Source of the DNA: Chromera velia
Taxonomy: Eukaryota; Sar; Chromeraceae
Reading direction: 5' to 3'
DNA: 28,424 nt
Assembly (NCBI GenBank): GCA_018398765.1
Contig: JAHBMJ010001621.1
Location: 1-28,424, forward strand
Shown: one piece after another, positions 1 to 11,519 of the stretch
How positions within the stretch are numbered: position 1 is the stretch's first letter
How the letters are laid out: each line of letters begins with the position of its first letter
Position numbers and translations under genes: made by a program
The notes under the pieces: model-generated
What the model was told of the DNA's origin: nothing
Seen by the model: only the letters and a program-made list of their open reading frames with translations
Databases searched by the model: none

Positions 1-49
1 GGGGGGGGGACATTCCTCGGGAGGGAGACTCAGTGACGTCACAACAGAG

Positions 50-599
50 ATGGCAAATGTGGTGCCTCCCAAAGAAGCTTGGGGGGGGGAGTCAGATGAA
101 GAAAAGGGGGGAAATCATGAAACGAACACGCTGTTTCAGATGTATTCAAGCCAGCAGGACGATCAAGAACAGAAAACCGATCGAGAGGAAACCGATGATG
201 AACCAACTCATAGACCCTCACTCATAGCCAATTTATCTCTGCCGCATCAAATGGAACCCGCTCCGGAGAAGAGCAGGCCTAGAGCAATGTTGCACCGTTT
301 TATAGTATTACAGAACGCGATACGGGCTACCACTCTCCAGAAGGGTGGGAGAAAACGCTATGCAGCCAAAAAAAAGGAAACCATACCTGTGGATAGCCGG
401 GATAGAGCAAGAGCAGACTAAGCAGGAGGGGGCAAACATGGGGAGAAGGGGGGCAGAAACACCGCAACTAAATTTTGAGGAGAGAAGGCCAGCGAGTGAG
501 ACTGCACAGGGGGAAGCCGCGCAGATTGAGGAAAATATCGGGGAGGAGGGAGACCATGTACAGGAAGACGAGAAAGTTTCCGATATGAAAGAAATTTAA
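50..599 (+). pseudogene. purine-rich open stretch, possible decayed ORF of unknown origin
   Basis: Frame 2 is open from an ATG at 50 to a stop at 419-421 (123 residues). A second frame, from 345, stays open to 599. The product is very hydrophilic, rich in Glu, Asp, Lys and Arg, with no transmembrane segment and no domain I recognise. The two frames overlap by about 75 bases, which would suit one ORF broken by a frameshift. The charge-rich composition is like the linker parts of the LINE ORFs further right, so it could be part of a retroelement ORF1 or linker; that is inference. It could equally be open by chance, because purine-rich DNA lacks stops in some frames. Confidence 0.2.
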
Positions 600-1431
600 C
601 GAGCAAAATTGTTGAATTCATCTATTTTGGTATATTTTGGTACATCGATTGCTGTGTGTGAGTTTTGGAGTGTCGCAGTCCATCTGTGAGTGAATTGGTG
701 GTGGGATGGTGGTGGATGATGGTGGGTTTTTATGTATGCATCTTCATGCAGTCTAGTATACAGTGCTGCTTTTATCAATAACGTCATCTGAGACATTTAC
801 CGGCATAGATCATACGTCTATAACGATGGTCTGTCATCTTTAATTCAAAGATCGCCTGTTATGTCGGAGATTTCTGTAGCTCACTTGATCTTCAATTTTG
901 ACAACGAAAGAGTATGAAAGAGGACAAACGAGAAATCTAGCAAGAAATGGCCTGCCGCTTACCAGTCTTTCTGTTTCTAGCTTGCTTTTAAGTATCTGGT
1001 TCTGCGTGCAATTCATCGGACTGACTCAGCTTTGAATCGCATGTATAATATATAATAATTTTACGAAACAAAGTTTCTGTCTGTACAATGTATATATAAA
1101 TCGTGTATAAGTGGTTTTGGTAAAGTGATGGCATATTTGAATATAAAGAAACATATACACTGGTACAAAGAATTGAGATCTCTGAGTATTATGAGTCAGC
1201 AGTATGTTATGTTATATATATATATATATATATATATATGCTATAAAGTAGTCTAAAAATTAGAAAAGGAGGGTATCTTTTTAATGTAGATTTCTGACAG
1301 CGTACGTATATGTTGTTTTAAGTGGTTTTAAGTCATTTCGAGTCACTTAAACATTGTATACTTTCTATGTGTTCAAATGTCCGGTACTAATCCGATCTAA
1401 TTAAATCTTGGATCGATCTGAATCGATCTTA
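600..1431. other. AT-rich stretch without a recognisable gene
   Basis: No long open frame and no recognisable protein on either strand. It holds a TA dinucleotide run at about 1213-1239. It ends exactly where reverse-transcriptase similarity begins, as expected for the target-site flank of a 5'-truncated LINE. Confidence 0.5.
1213..1239. repeat. TA dinucleotide run
   Basis: An uninterrupted alternation of T and A, about 27 bases, in the AT-rich flank of LINE copy 1. Confidence 0.9.
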
Positions 1432-2070
1432 CAGGTGGGATTTATAAAGGGGGTGGGCATTTGAGAGGCGATAGCGGCTCTTCATGCTCTGATGGCTTCA
1501 GCAAAAAAAAGGCACAAACCACTGTTTGCTGCTTTTATAGATTTTAGTAAAGCATTTGACAGAGTACCGAGAAAGAAAATGATAGAGAGGCTTAGAAAGG
1601 AGGGAGTTGGGGAGAAAGACGTATGCATGATTCATTCCATGTATATGAATGTGTGGAGAAGGGTGGATAGGTCAGATTGGGTCTTTCCTGAAAGTGCAGG
1701 GGTTAAATAGGGGAATCCACTTTCTCTTCTTCTTTTTCTTTTATTTATTAATAATATTCATTCTGCTTTAAGTGTTGAAGAAAAGGAAGTAGAAAACGGC
1801 TTGGATGGGGAATCAGATATGGATGAAAGACAGGGGGGTGAAAAAGGTAGAGAGAAGACGGAGGAGAGTGAAACAACGGAGCAGTGACCCCACATTCCTG
1901 AGGAGGTAAGATTGGCGGACTTACTGCTTGAGAGCATAGGTTACGCAGACGATTTTGTTATTTTTGCTCACTCTTCTTCTGACCTACAGTGGCGTTTGGA
2001 CTGTTTGGCCTCTTATTGTCAGGAACATGGATTGAAAGTGAATTTAAAGAAAACAAATTTAAAGTTCTAA
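1432..2070 (+). pseudogene. reverse transcriptase palm fragment of LINE copy 1
   Basis: This is the part of copy 1 that keeps both catalytic aspartate motifs in one frame: the Asp of FIDF at 1540-1542 and YADD at 1942-1953. In-frame stops lie near 1462, at 1708-1710 and near 1885. Between motifs B and C the frame encodes about 65 residues, many acidic (ENGLDGESDMDERQGGEKGR), where related LINE enzymes usually have a short loop. After the YADD box the palm continues as QEHGLKVNLKKT and then the frame is lost. It cannot make a working enzyme as it stands. Confidence 0.75.
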
Positions 2071-3350
2071 GACTTGCACTCTCTCAGGCTTGGGAAGGGA
2101 AATAGAAGGGGAAGTGACTTTTGAAGGAAGGACAGTAAAACGTGTAGAGATGTCATGTATTTGAGAGAGGAGACCTAAGAAAGTCAGTCAGGGACCGACT
2201 TGAAAGTGCTGAACGTTGTTTAGGGGCAGTGATGGGCACTTATTCATCCTTAGGTCCTTTACCTCCTCGATACAAAGTTCGTTTACTGCAGGCACTTTAG
2301 GAGCCGGTGGCAACGTACTCACTGGAAGCCTTGCTGGTAAGTCAGGGAGATATCGTAACACTTGATGCATTGCAGCTTCGATTTGTGTGCTAGACGTTTC
2401 ATTTGCCCTATAACTCTTTCAAAGTGCCAACTATGGTTTCAGTTGGTGTGCGCCTCATGAGAAAGATCCTTTCTTGTCGGTTGGGGGGTTTTATAAAAAG
2501 TATAAAAAGAATAGAAAGGGACTCCAAGGTTCCTCGGGCAGTTTGGGATGCATTGCACAGATCGCTAACCCTGGCATGGTCTAATTCAGCCAGTTAGCAA
2601 TGCGTGCTTCAGACAATCGCACCAGATCTTTTGAGAAAAATTTTAGAAAGCCAGACAGGGAGAAACGGAACGAATAAAATTTAATGGACACTCAGGAAGA
2701 AAGTGAGGGAAAGGGAAGCCTCAGAATAGTTGTCTGAATGGTTGACTTTAAGACCTGTCAACGAGCATAAGCTTACCTGTTCATGTGGTATCTATTCATG
2801 CAGCTCCTAACTGAGTAATTTTCAGATAGAGAACCGATCGCACCAGCGTCTTACCATGTTGCTTTTAGGGAGGAGGATTATAGAAGGGGGTAGGGTTACA
2901 CAGTTCAAATGCGTACTCTTCCTCGCTCTCTTTTATCTGGTGGTTCTCCTTTCACCTCTCTTCTTCAGGCATGTGCTGGTGGGGGAAAGAGATACGGTGG
3001 ATCCTGTGAAGAACACTGTGTTCACTGTCCTGCAGTTGAAGGTAAAAAGGTGATCAACGATGCGGTGCACTGATTGTCTACATGCGTGCAAACAGAGCAG
3101 CTTAGATCTAAACTTCACTTGCTGGCAGAGAGAGTGAAAAAGAGAACAAGAATCGATGAAAGGGTCTGTAGAGCAAGATGAACTGCTGCAGCTGGGGAAA
3201 GGGTATCAGAGAAGAAGAGGTATATGTAAGAGAGCTCGTTTCATTTATTTTGGACCAGGAGCTGAAGAAGGCAAATACACTGATCGAAGTTTGTTTGAAA
3301 TGACTGCACGTGCGCTTTGTATGGTTGTTCAGCCTTTAGCTCCAGCCTAA
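1432..3350 (+). mobile_element. 5'-truncated, degenerate LINE (non-LTR retrotransposon), copy 1
   Basis: Similarity starts abruptly at 1432 with a QVGFIKG reverse-transcriptase motif. Motif A follows (FIDFSKAFDRVP, catalytic Asp codon at 1540), then a degenerate motif B (GVK-stop-GNPLS near 1702). Motif C is an intact YADDFVIFA at 1942-1968, in the same frame 1 as motif A. Thumb-like sequence follows near 2170-2400 (RLLQAL then EPVATYSLEALL), and a C/H-rich segment near 2969-3040 (CEEHCVHCP) resembles the C-terminal zinc knuckle of LINEs. Frames change several times and many stops interrupt them, so the element is dead. No endonuclease domain is present, which fits incomplete reverse transcription at insertion. 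The 3' end is not sharply defined. Confidence 0.8.
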
Positions 3351-3486
3351 GCTGTGGAGGGTCATGGTTGTTTATATTCATGCAGAAGCAGGCTAAGCTG
3401 TGGCGGCTTACTACTTTAAATTTATTTACAACTGCATGCATGGATTGCCATTTATCTCTGGTTTCGGAGACCTTAGGCTTAACCAC

Positions 3487-4356
3487 AATTAAGTAAGTGA
3501 GTAAATACGTGATCTATCGCTCCTTCTCTTTTATTTTATTACTCTACCCTCTGCCAGTGTCTCCATATATGCCCCTGCTGTAACTAAAGATTTCTAATTA
3601 AGATATTTAGATAATATTTAGATAATCTCTCGAATAATCTAGTAGTAAATGATATGTCTTACTTAAACTAAATCAAATCAAATCTCTTTTATAATATTTC
3701 TCAATTCTTTTATAGAATCATCTAGTAAGGTATATAAAAAAAAACGCGTTTTGATCTAGGTTTTGATCTCACAGATCATCATTTAGATTACTATGTCGTA
3801 TTTTACCTATTTTCCATCTTTTACTCTAGCTTTTACTTTTGATTTAGCAATGCATCCTGGGTAAAAACCAGAATATAAATGCTATACTATAATTTATGCT
3901 ATGCTAATTCCGAGGTATCAATTAAGTAAGTAAGTAAGTAAGTAAGTACGTGATCTATTGATCCTTCTCTTTTTTTTTATTACTCTACCCTCTATCAGTG
4001 TCTCCATATATGCCCCTGCTGTAACTAAAGATTTCTAATTAAGATATTTAGATAATATTTAGATAATCTCTCGAATAATCTAGTAGTAAATGATATGTCC
4101 TACTTAAATTAAGTCAAATCAAATCTCTTTTATAATATTTCTCAATTCTTTTGTAGAATCATCTAGTAAGGTATATAAAAAAAAACGCGTTTTGATTTAG
4201 GTTTTGATCTCACAGATCATCACTTAGATCACTATGTCGTGTTTTACTTATTTTCCATCTTTTACTCTAGCTTTTACTTTTGATTTAGCAATGCATCCTG
4301 GGCAAAAACCAGAATATAAATGCTATGCTATAATTTATGTTATGCTAATTCCGAGG
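3487..4356. repeat. tandem duplication of a 441-bp AT-rich unit
   Basis: Two near-identical copies lie head to tail, about 3487-3915 and 3920-4356. Matching anchors (the acgtgatctat motif at 3507 and 3948; tctccatatatgcccctg at 3560 and 4001; taattccgagg ending at 3915 and 4356) all give an offset of 441. Each copy begins with an AAGT run, longer in the second copy (about 3921-3948). Only scattered substitutions separate them. No coding sequence is evident. Confidence 0.9.
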
Positions 4357-5700
4357 TTGGAGAGGGAGGGAAGAGGAAGTCCGATCATAATTCACCCGGC
4401 ACTATCGAACAGGAGCAGAAGCACCGATCCAACTTTAGAAGCAGAGAGGGACTTTGGGGCTCAGTAGCCGTTGTTTCGGGTTCACGGAAGCAATGGCAAG
4501 AGGCAGAGACGCCGGGGCAGGGGAAAGTTGGGCCGGGGGACCGCAGAGACAGACAGGAGGTATGAGTGACAATGATGAGGCTATGGGGGGTTCGGGGGAA
4601 GGGGACGGGGAGGTTCGGCCCTCCCAACACTAAACATCCCCCAGGGAAGGAAGAGCAGCAGGACTCTTTCTCCCCACAGACCTTCCAATCCTGCAGCATA
4701 GCAGTTTTGGGGGCTTCTGCCTAAACAAAAAGCCCCCACCCCCAAACAGTCCCAAGAACCCGTCCTTCCCCTCCCTTCCCTATGTCGTCTGAGGACTCTA
4801 TTTGCCCTCAACAAGTCACATACGCCTCCCGTCCCTATTCTAATTGAGAGCACAGCTCCTCCCTTCCACCATCGTCGAGGTGTTCTACCAGAATAAAGGG
4901 AGATAAAAGGAGGGGCAGGCCCGGTCGGTCGCTTCTCTTTTGCCTGGTTCAGATAAAAAGATTATAAGTCTGCTTCTAGAAAGCACAAGGAGTGATTCAG
5001 GCAGGCAGGAATATAAAAATCCAATCGAACATACAGAAGAAAGAAAGACCATCCTAACAAGCTGCGTTCCTCTCTACACATACTCTGATAAGCAAGAAAC
5101 AAAACATAGTCAGTTGATCAAACTGAATAAATGCGAACTCATACAGGCCTGCCCTTTCTCTCCTGCCTTCTGTGCAGAATCAACTAATGGCGATGGGATG
5201 GACTCCCCCCCTTTATGCTCCTCGTGTGATGGATCTTCCTCCCCTTCCCCTTTGGACCTTCCTCCTCTCTGCTTTTCTCCTCCCCCCCCAGGACTGGGGT
5301 ACGTTCCCCACTAGGACGGTCTGTTTATAGATGAATGCGCAGAAGAGGAGAGATCATCATGATCAGTGTACAGGGGTAGGAAGGCATTCAGGGCGGGGGT
5401 CTGCTTGTCGGGACGGAGAAAGAAAGCGGTTGGGAACAGATGGGCGGTGCTCTTAGATGAAAATGAAAAATCTGACGAGACCTCCATTGTCAAGCCTCCT
5501 TTGATTCCTCTTCCTCCCCTTTGCACCTCTCGGTTCCCAGCTAAGCCAGTCAGAACAGATAGCTAGGGGTAAAAAGAAACATAATAAAAGAAGAGAGAGA
5601 CGGCAGGAGATGGGCAAATAAGGAAGGTAACGATTTGATAGATCCAGTTTCTTTTCTTTTTCATGTTGCTCCTCTTCTCCCTTTGCTTTTCACTCTTGAC
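4357..5700 (+). other. G/C-skewed stretch with no recognisable gene; possible 5' part of the following LINE
   Basis: Several short frames are open (for example 4940-5314 and 5366-5566), but none gives a protein I recognise and none is conserved in composition. Translations are rich in Gly, Pro, Ser and charged residues. The stretch lies between the 441-bp duplication and the 325-bp monomer array. It could be the 5' UTR or a decayed ORF1 of the LINE that starts downstream, but there is no direct evidence. Confidence 0.3.
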
Positions 5701-5759
5701 TCCTCTTCTTCCTCCCCCATCTCTTCTTCCTCTTCATGCCCCTGCCGTCCTACTCTGAG

Positions 5760-7080
5760 GATGAGTCCAACACACACTCATACACACACGCATGCACATT
5801 CTCTTACACATATGCACACACACGCACCCACGTCTTGCTCCCTTTTGCCCCGCCCCTCTCCTGAGCCCCCACTATTTTGCTTTCCTCTTGTGTCTCCCAG
5901 TCTTGGCGTGGGAATAAAAGGGTATAAGAAAAGAGGGTGGGGGGACGGGAAGAGGCCAGACGAGGCCAGGCCGAGAGAATCGCCATTCATCCTTTTTGTC
6001 ACCTCTCTCCCCTTCCCAAACACGTGCCTTTCCACCCTTTCTTTTCTTCTTTCTTCTCATTTGCATGCGCCGTCTGACTCTAGTCCTCCCCCTCTGCCTC
6101 CCCCACCTCCTCTTCTCCCATATTCTCTCATACATATGCACACACACACACCCACGTTTTGCTCCCCTTTGCCCCGCCCCTCTCCTGAGCCCCCACTGTT
6201 TTGCTTTCCTCTGGCGTCTCCCGGCCCTGGCGTGGGAATGAAATAATATGAGAAAAGAGGGTAGGGAGACGGGAAGAGGCCAGGCCGGGAGAACCTCTAT
6301 TCATTCTTTTTGTCACCTCTAGCTCTCCCCTTCCCAAAACACGTGCCTTCCCCCCCTTTATTTTCTTCTTCCTTCTAATTCGTATACGCCGTCTGACTTT
6401 AGTCCTCCCCCTCCACCTCCCCCACCTCCTCTTCCCCCACATTCTCTCATATACATGCACACACACGCATCCACGCCTTGTTCTAATTTGCCCCGCCCCT
6501 CTCCTGAACCCCTACCGTTGTGTTTTCCTCTGGCATTTCCCGGTCCTGGCGTGGGAATGAAAAGACATAAAAAAAGAGGGTGGGGGGACGGGAAGAGGCC
6601 AAGCCGGGAGAACTCTCATTCATCCTTTTTATCACCTCTAGCTCTCCCCTTCCCAAAACACGTACCTTCCCCCCTTTTCTTTTCTTCTTCCTTCTAATTC
6701 GCATGCGCCGTCTGACTTTGGTCCTCCCCCTCCACCTCCCCCACCTCCTCCTCCTCCACATTCTCTCATACACATGTATACACACTGACACATACACATC
6801 CACGCCTTGCTTCCCTTTGCTTCGCCCCTCTCCTGAGCCCCCACCGTTGTGTTTTCCTCTGGTGTCTCCCGGTCCTGGCGTGGGAATGAAAGGGCATAAA
6901 AAAAGAGGGTGGGGGGACGGGAAGAGGCCAGGCTGGGAGAACCGCCATTCATCCTTTTTATCACCTCTCTCCCCTTACGAAAACACATGCCCTTCCCCCC
7001 TTTCTTTTCTTCTTTCTTCTCATTTACATGCGCTGTCTGACTTTGGTCCTCCCCCATCCACCTCCCCCACCTCCTCCTTC
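5760..7080 (+). repeat. tandem array of four ~325-bp monomers upstream of LINE copy 2
   Basis: A conserved block (GC-box-like CCCCGCCCCTCTCCTGA, degenerate in the fourth copy) recurs at 5847, 6171, 6490 and 6819, giving spacings of 324, 319 and 329. In order, each unit has a CA-rich stretch, the GC-box block, a TGGCGTGGGAAT motif, a purine-rich AAAAGAGGGTGGGGGGACGG motif, a pyrimidine run and a GCATGCGCCGTCTGACT motif. A partial fifth unit ends near 7080 in a CT/CCACCT run. Two of the three spacings are not multiples of three, so long open frames on either strand do not stay in register between units. A noncoding role, such as a reiterated promoter, is likelier than a repeated protein. Confidence 0.85.
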
Positions 7081-7387
7081 CCCACCTCTTCCCCCCCCGC
7101 CTCCACCTCCCCCCCCACCTCCACCCTCTCGAAGTCCCATGCCTCAGAACCCTCCCTCACCTCCCCTTTCTCCAATTTTGTCGCAGCAGGATTCAAAAAA
7201 AGCAGTCCCGCTCTCTGCTCTGTCAAGCATCTTGTCATTTATAATAGAATCAGAAGGGGGAGAGAACAAAGAAAGAGAAAGAAGCGAAGAAGAATCAAAA
7301 AGAGAAGAGGTGGAAAACAACTATGCAAACAGTGTCAGGCAGTCAACAGAAACTGGGAAAATGGGAGAAGAAGTCCTAAATATATGA

Positions 7388-8344
7388 TGGTTTAACTGCT
7401 GAGGAAGTGTTTTGAAACTGGAGACTGTTCTAGCTTCAGAAAGCTTCAAAAAAGAGGTGCAAGAGGCAGACATTCTGTTTTTAGTCGAGATAGGATCGGC
7501 CTTACACGAATGTCGGACTGCGAACAGAAAACTGGAAGGACAAAACTTTCTACTGATAAAAAAAGGACAACACGGGAAAGAAGAGGAAGTGAAGCGAACG
7601 GAAGGGGTAGCGATACTAATAGGGAAGAAAGCGAGAGGGTTAGGACTCGAAGCAGAGAGGCTGAGCAGAGCTGCTGTATGGGTGAGTGCCCCTGACGATC
7701 TCGACTGGCCGTGCGTAGTGGGAATATATGACCCTTGTACAGACTCCCCTCAAGAAGATGAAACACTGCTTAAAGAGGTAAATGAAAAATTGGAAGGGAT
7801 TAAAAGGAAATCAGAATTAAAAGGAGGAAAAAGAAGTCTTTAATGTATTAGAGGAGACTTCAATGCAAGAACAGGGACCCTGGCACTGCGTATGGTGTGG
7901 GATGATGGAGAGATAGACGGACCAAGAGCGGAAAGAGGGGCAGAAAAAGGAAAAGGGGATTCAAGACCATATTATAGAGAGTCAGAGGATAAGAAGCCAG
8001 ATAAGCGAGGAGACATTTTCATTTCTTTTTATCAAAGAAGAAAGATCGTTCCCTTAAATGGACTGCGAAAATGTTGTATCAAAGAAGGAAAGGAGAAGGA
8101 GGCGTGTGACTTCGATGAACGATACACATTTGATGCGTGCATGGTAGGTAGGGAAGGGAAGGCAGTGAATGACTATGTGTGCATATCCCCTGAGCTGCTC
8201 CCTTCTATTTCCTTCTGTTTTGTCTTTCACAATCTGCCCCCTCCACTCCCTCAATTTCGACCACCTTACACTGTGTATAAGCCTGAAAGTATAGACAAAG
8301 GAAGAACCGGAGAAAGAAAAAAAGAAGAAAAAGAAGGAGAGTGA
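7388..8344 (+). pseudogene. LINE copy 2 endonuclease (APE/EEP) domain
   Basis: Reading frame 2 gives a WFNC-stop-GSVLKLE start. It continues with EADILFLVEIGS (the strand carrying the catalytic Glu of the exonuclease-endonuclease-phosphatase fold), EGVAILIGKKA, GDFNARTG at 7853 (catalytic Asp and Asn), and near the end AVNDYVCISPELL, matching the conserved serine/aspartate region of LINE endonucleases. The domain would nick target DNA to prime reverse transcription. Stops at 7400 and 7841 and the frameshift near 8340 make it non-functional. No conventional ATG opens the domain; upstream the frame continues through 7028-7387. Confidence 0.75.
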
Positions 8345-11300
8345 GTTAAGAGAGGAAGACCAAATAAAAAAAAGATGGTGGGGTCCTCTGCTTGTAAGAG
8401 CGGAGAGGGAATTCACAGAAGGCCTTGAAGAAAGAATAAAAAAGGAAAACCTCGGCGCTCTATACAGAGATATCTTGCAAAAAGAAGAGGGCTTTGGTGT
8501 AGAAAGAAAGACATTAGAAGAAGAATACAGAAGAATAGAGACGGCGGTTAGAGAGGAATATATGAAAGCAGCACAAAAAGAGAAATAAAAGAGAAGAGGG
8601 ACAGAAATACTCCTTGATGACCCCCCTGAAGTTATCTGTAAGAAAAAAGAAAAAGAAACGTGAAACAGAGAAAGAAAAGCAGACGAGAAAGTAACCAAGG
8701 CCAAAAGAAAGGAGAGAAAGACTCTTTTACATGAAGAAGAGAGAAAGAGAATTGTAAAAGAAGAGTTAGAAAGGGCAAGAACGGAGAGAAGAGGGGTAAG
8801 CAACAAATACAGAAGGATAAAAAGAAAAAGAGAACAGGGGGACCGCATAAGAAGAACACAGAGAATAATAAATCAATTGAAAGAAGACAAAGGTGGATGG
8901 AGTATATGGAGAGCCCTCTCAATAAGAAAGAAAGTGCATTGAAAGAACAGGATGTGAAATGATGAGATAGCGAGAGGGAACGTAAAACTTTTCCAGATAG
9001 AAGGAAGCATAAGGGAAAGAGATGAAGCAGAGAACAGGGAAAAAGAAGACGGGCAGAAAGAAATTAAAAGAGCAAGGGCGGGGGCAGGAGCAATAAAAAG
9101 CGCCATTATAATAAGGACAGAAGAAGTAAAAAAGGCTATGCACAAGGCAGGAAACCTAAGAAAGGCAGCAGGAAAGGACGGCATGCCCCCGGGTCTGCTA
9201 AATAAAGAAGTGTCGGAATGCAGTCAATCTCTACACCTATCTCTTTTCTGTCTCAGCCTAGGTCTTAGCAAGATATACATGGTGGCCGAAAAGCTGGAAC
9301 GACTTGCCAATCGCTCCGGTCCCAAAGCCGGGAAAGATACAGGCTAGCTAGCTCTTCTGGGGGCATAGAGACTCATATACTTGGCCTTTGCAATAGCAAA
9401 GTATGAGGAACTGGTGAATCAGATGAAGGGGGCAAGTGAGGAAGAAAGGATGCATATGGACTCTGCCACACCTTTTCAGTTTGCATACAAGAAGGGATCA
9501 GGTATATTCGATACAATTTTTCTTTTATTGAATAATATTGCTTGTGCTCTTGTGCTTTTTGTTACTTTTTTGGATTTTACGAGGGCGTTTAATGAAGTGA
9601 GATACAAAAAGCTGTACAGACAGCTGAAGAAAAATAAGTTGTCAGACTGGATGGCTGATTGGATTGTGGAGTTGGTAAGAGACATCAGGATGAGAGTGAA
9701 AGGAACGGACTGGTGGTGGAGAGAAAGGAAAAGAGGGAAGCAAGGAGGTCCAACAGGGCCTGTCATTTATTCCATGTACACCAGCGATATGCCTGCTGAA
9801 ATAAGAAGGAGAGCAGACAGAGAACTGGAGGGAGACAGACGACAGGCAGGAAGAATAAAGGTAAAGGTAGGTCTGCAGGGATGCACAGTAGACTTTGATG
9901 CAGGTCTGTATACAGACGATGCGTTTCTTGAGTCAAAGGAGGAAAAAGGTTTTAAGGCACTGCTGAAGAGAGCAGAAGGCTATATAGAAGACATAGAAGT
10001 TCCTCCTTCAACCAAGTCAAGAGGGATGTTCTTTATATGGGGGGAGGGGAGAGACTGGGAAAGAAGGAAGACATATGAGTTCAGTTTGGCCGGAGGGGAA
10101 CTAAAAAGGGTATCTGAATACCTATACCTGGGCCTCTTGATAACAGACGACTGTTCAATAGAAAAGATGATGGATGAAAGATACACAAAGACAGAAAGAG
10201 CTTTCTACTCCCTAAAAGCAAAGATAGCAGTCATAAGTGAGCTGCCTCCAAGTATTTATTTTGAGTGGTTCAAACAGATAGTCAAGGCAGTTTGGCTATA
10301 TGGCTGTGAAATCCACAAGGGTACAAAAAAGAGTTTCAAAAAATTCAACCAGTTACAGAAAAGGTTTATGAGGGGGGTGTTGGGTATACGAAAAAAAGAA
10401 AGCGTCGTATCAATGTATTTAGAGGGGAGTCTTCTTCCGATCGAGCTGGAGGTAGTAGATTGGACGCTGATATGGGGGGCTACTGTTCTGAAAAAGAAAA
10501 GAGAATCACCTGTCTTGCATGCATTGATCGATGCAGTTCAGAGAGGAGTGGACAGCAGACTGAAGGGAAAGGAAATGCATCTGTATAAGTTCTTCCCCCA
10601 CTTAGAAGAGAGTGTAAGAGCGCTGTATAACAGAGGTGAACACCCGTTTGAGATAAGAAGAGCACCAACACAGGTAGGCTAACAGCCTTCTTTTGAGATA
10701 AGAAACAGAATAGTTAGATGGTTGAGAGAAAAAAACGTAGATGAGATGGAAAAAAGAAAGAAGAAAGTGTTTAAGAGGCAGGTAGAACAAATAATCAAGA
10801 CAAGAAAGAGAGAAGAACAGGTAAGACTGAGTCAGTTCGAGGGGGTTTCAGGTTGGCACAGAAGGGTTCAGAATGGAAATCGCCTTCATTTGTGGTCTTT
10901 CCTTGAGAAAGAAGAAAATACAGAAAGAAACACTGGTGCACTCCGTGCATGCATCAGAGAAGAAGATATTGGAAAAGCCCCCTCTTGCTACACCGAGCCA
11001 GCGCCCTGGTCAGTGCATAGAAGGAGAACAGCATTCAAACTTGGAGAAAGAAGCTTCGCCGTCATAAAAAGAAGAGTGCCGCAGAAAGGTGGACAGCGAG
11101 TGCCACTTGAAAAACGAATTTGTCCATTCTGTTTTGACTTGCTTGGCCTTTCAGTCCTCAAGGATGAGGTTCATATGCTCATAGAATGCCCAGTGTACGA
11201 ATGGAAAAGGGAGGAATGCATTGGCTATCTGGTACAAGGGTGAACAGACGAGAGAAACAAAAGAGCAAAGCGTGTAAGAAAGTTAGAAGGGGATAGAAAA

Positions 11301-11519
11301 ATCGATAAAATAGCCATGTTCACCTTTTTGGTCACCGAAGCAGACTACCATGTGAACACACTCATAAAAAGAATCTTAATGAGACGAAGAATGTGGGGGA
11401 GATGTAAAAAGGAGCTTAAGGATGCTTTTCGAGATGTGACTGCCGAACAGCTCGCACAGCTTCGCAGAAGTCCACGACAAAGAAGAGAAAGAGAAAGGAA
11501 ACAGAGAGCCGCGTTCTAA
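8340..11519 (+). pseudogene. LINE copy 2 reverse transcriptase and C-terminal zinc-knuckle region
   Basis: Frame 0 runs the whole length with stops at 8586, 8661, 8940, 8955, 9345, 9366, 10680 and 11241. Recognisable RT parts are KAAGKDGMPPGLL (9165-9205), QFAYKKGSGIFDTI (from 9477), motif A FLDFTRAF with its Asp at 9573, motif B QGGPTGPVIYSMY, motif C as YTDD (9909-9920) and SEYLYLGLLITDD. The thumb ends in QLQKRFMRGVLGIRK. The knuckle is CPFC at 11121, with His at 11172 and Cys at 11187. The last 90 codons are basic. The catalytic aspartates survive, so the longest open piece (9381-10682) may be reported as an intact gene by automated callers; it is only the core of the palm and thumb. Confidence 0.85.

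Noticed and set aside
5778-7238. Arg/Lys-rich minus-strand frames repeated four times over the monomer array
   Set aside because: Monomer spacings of 319 and 329 do not keep the frame, and the composition simply reflects a pyrimidine-rich plus strand.
8054-8848. Minus-strand 264-codon Ser/Leu/Phe-rich frame
   Set aside because: It is antisense to the lysine/glutamate-rich linker of the LINE, where AAG/GAA codons read as Leu/Phe/Ser and lack stops.
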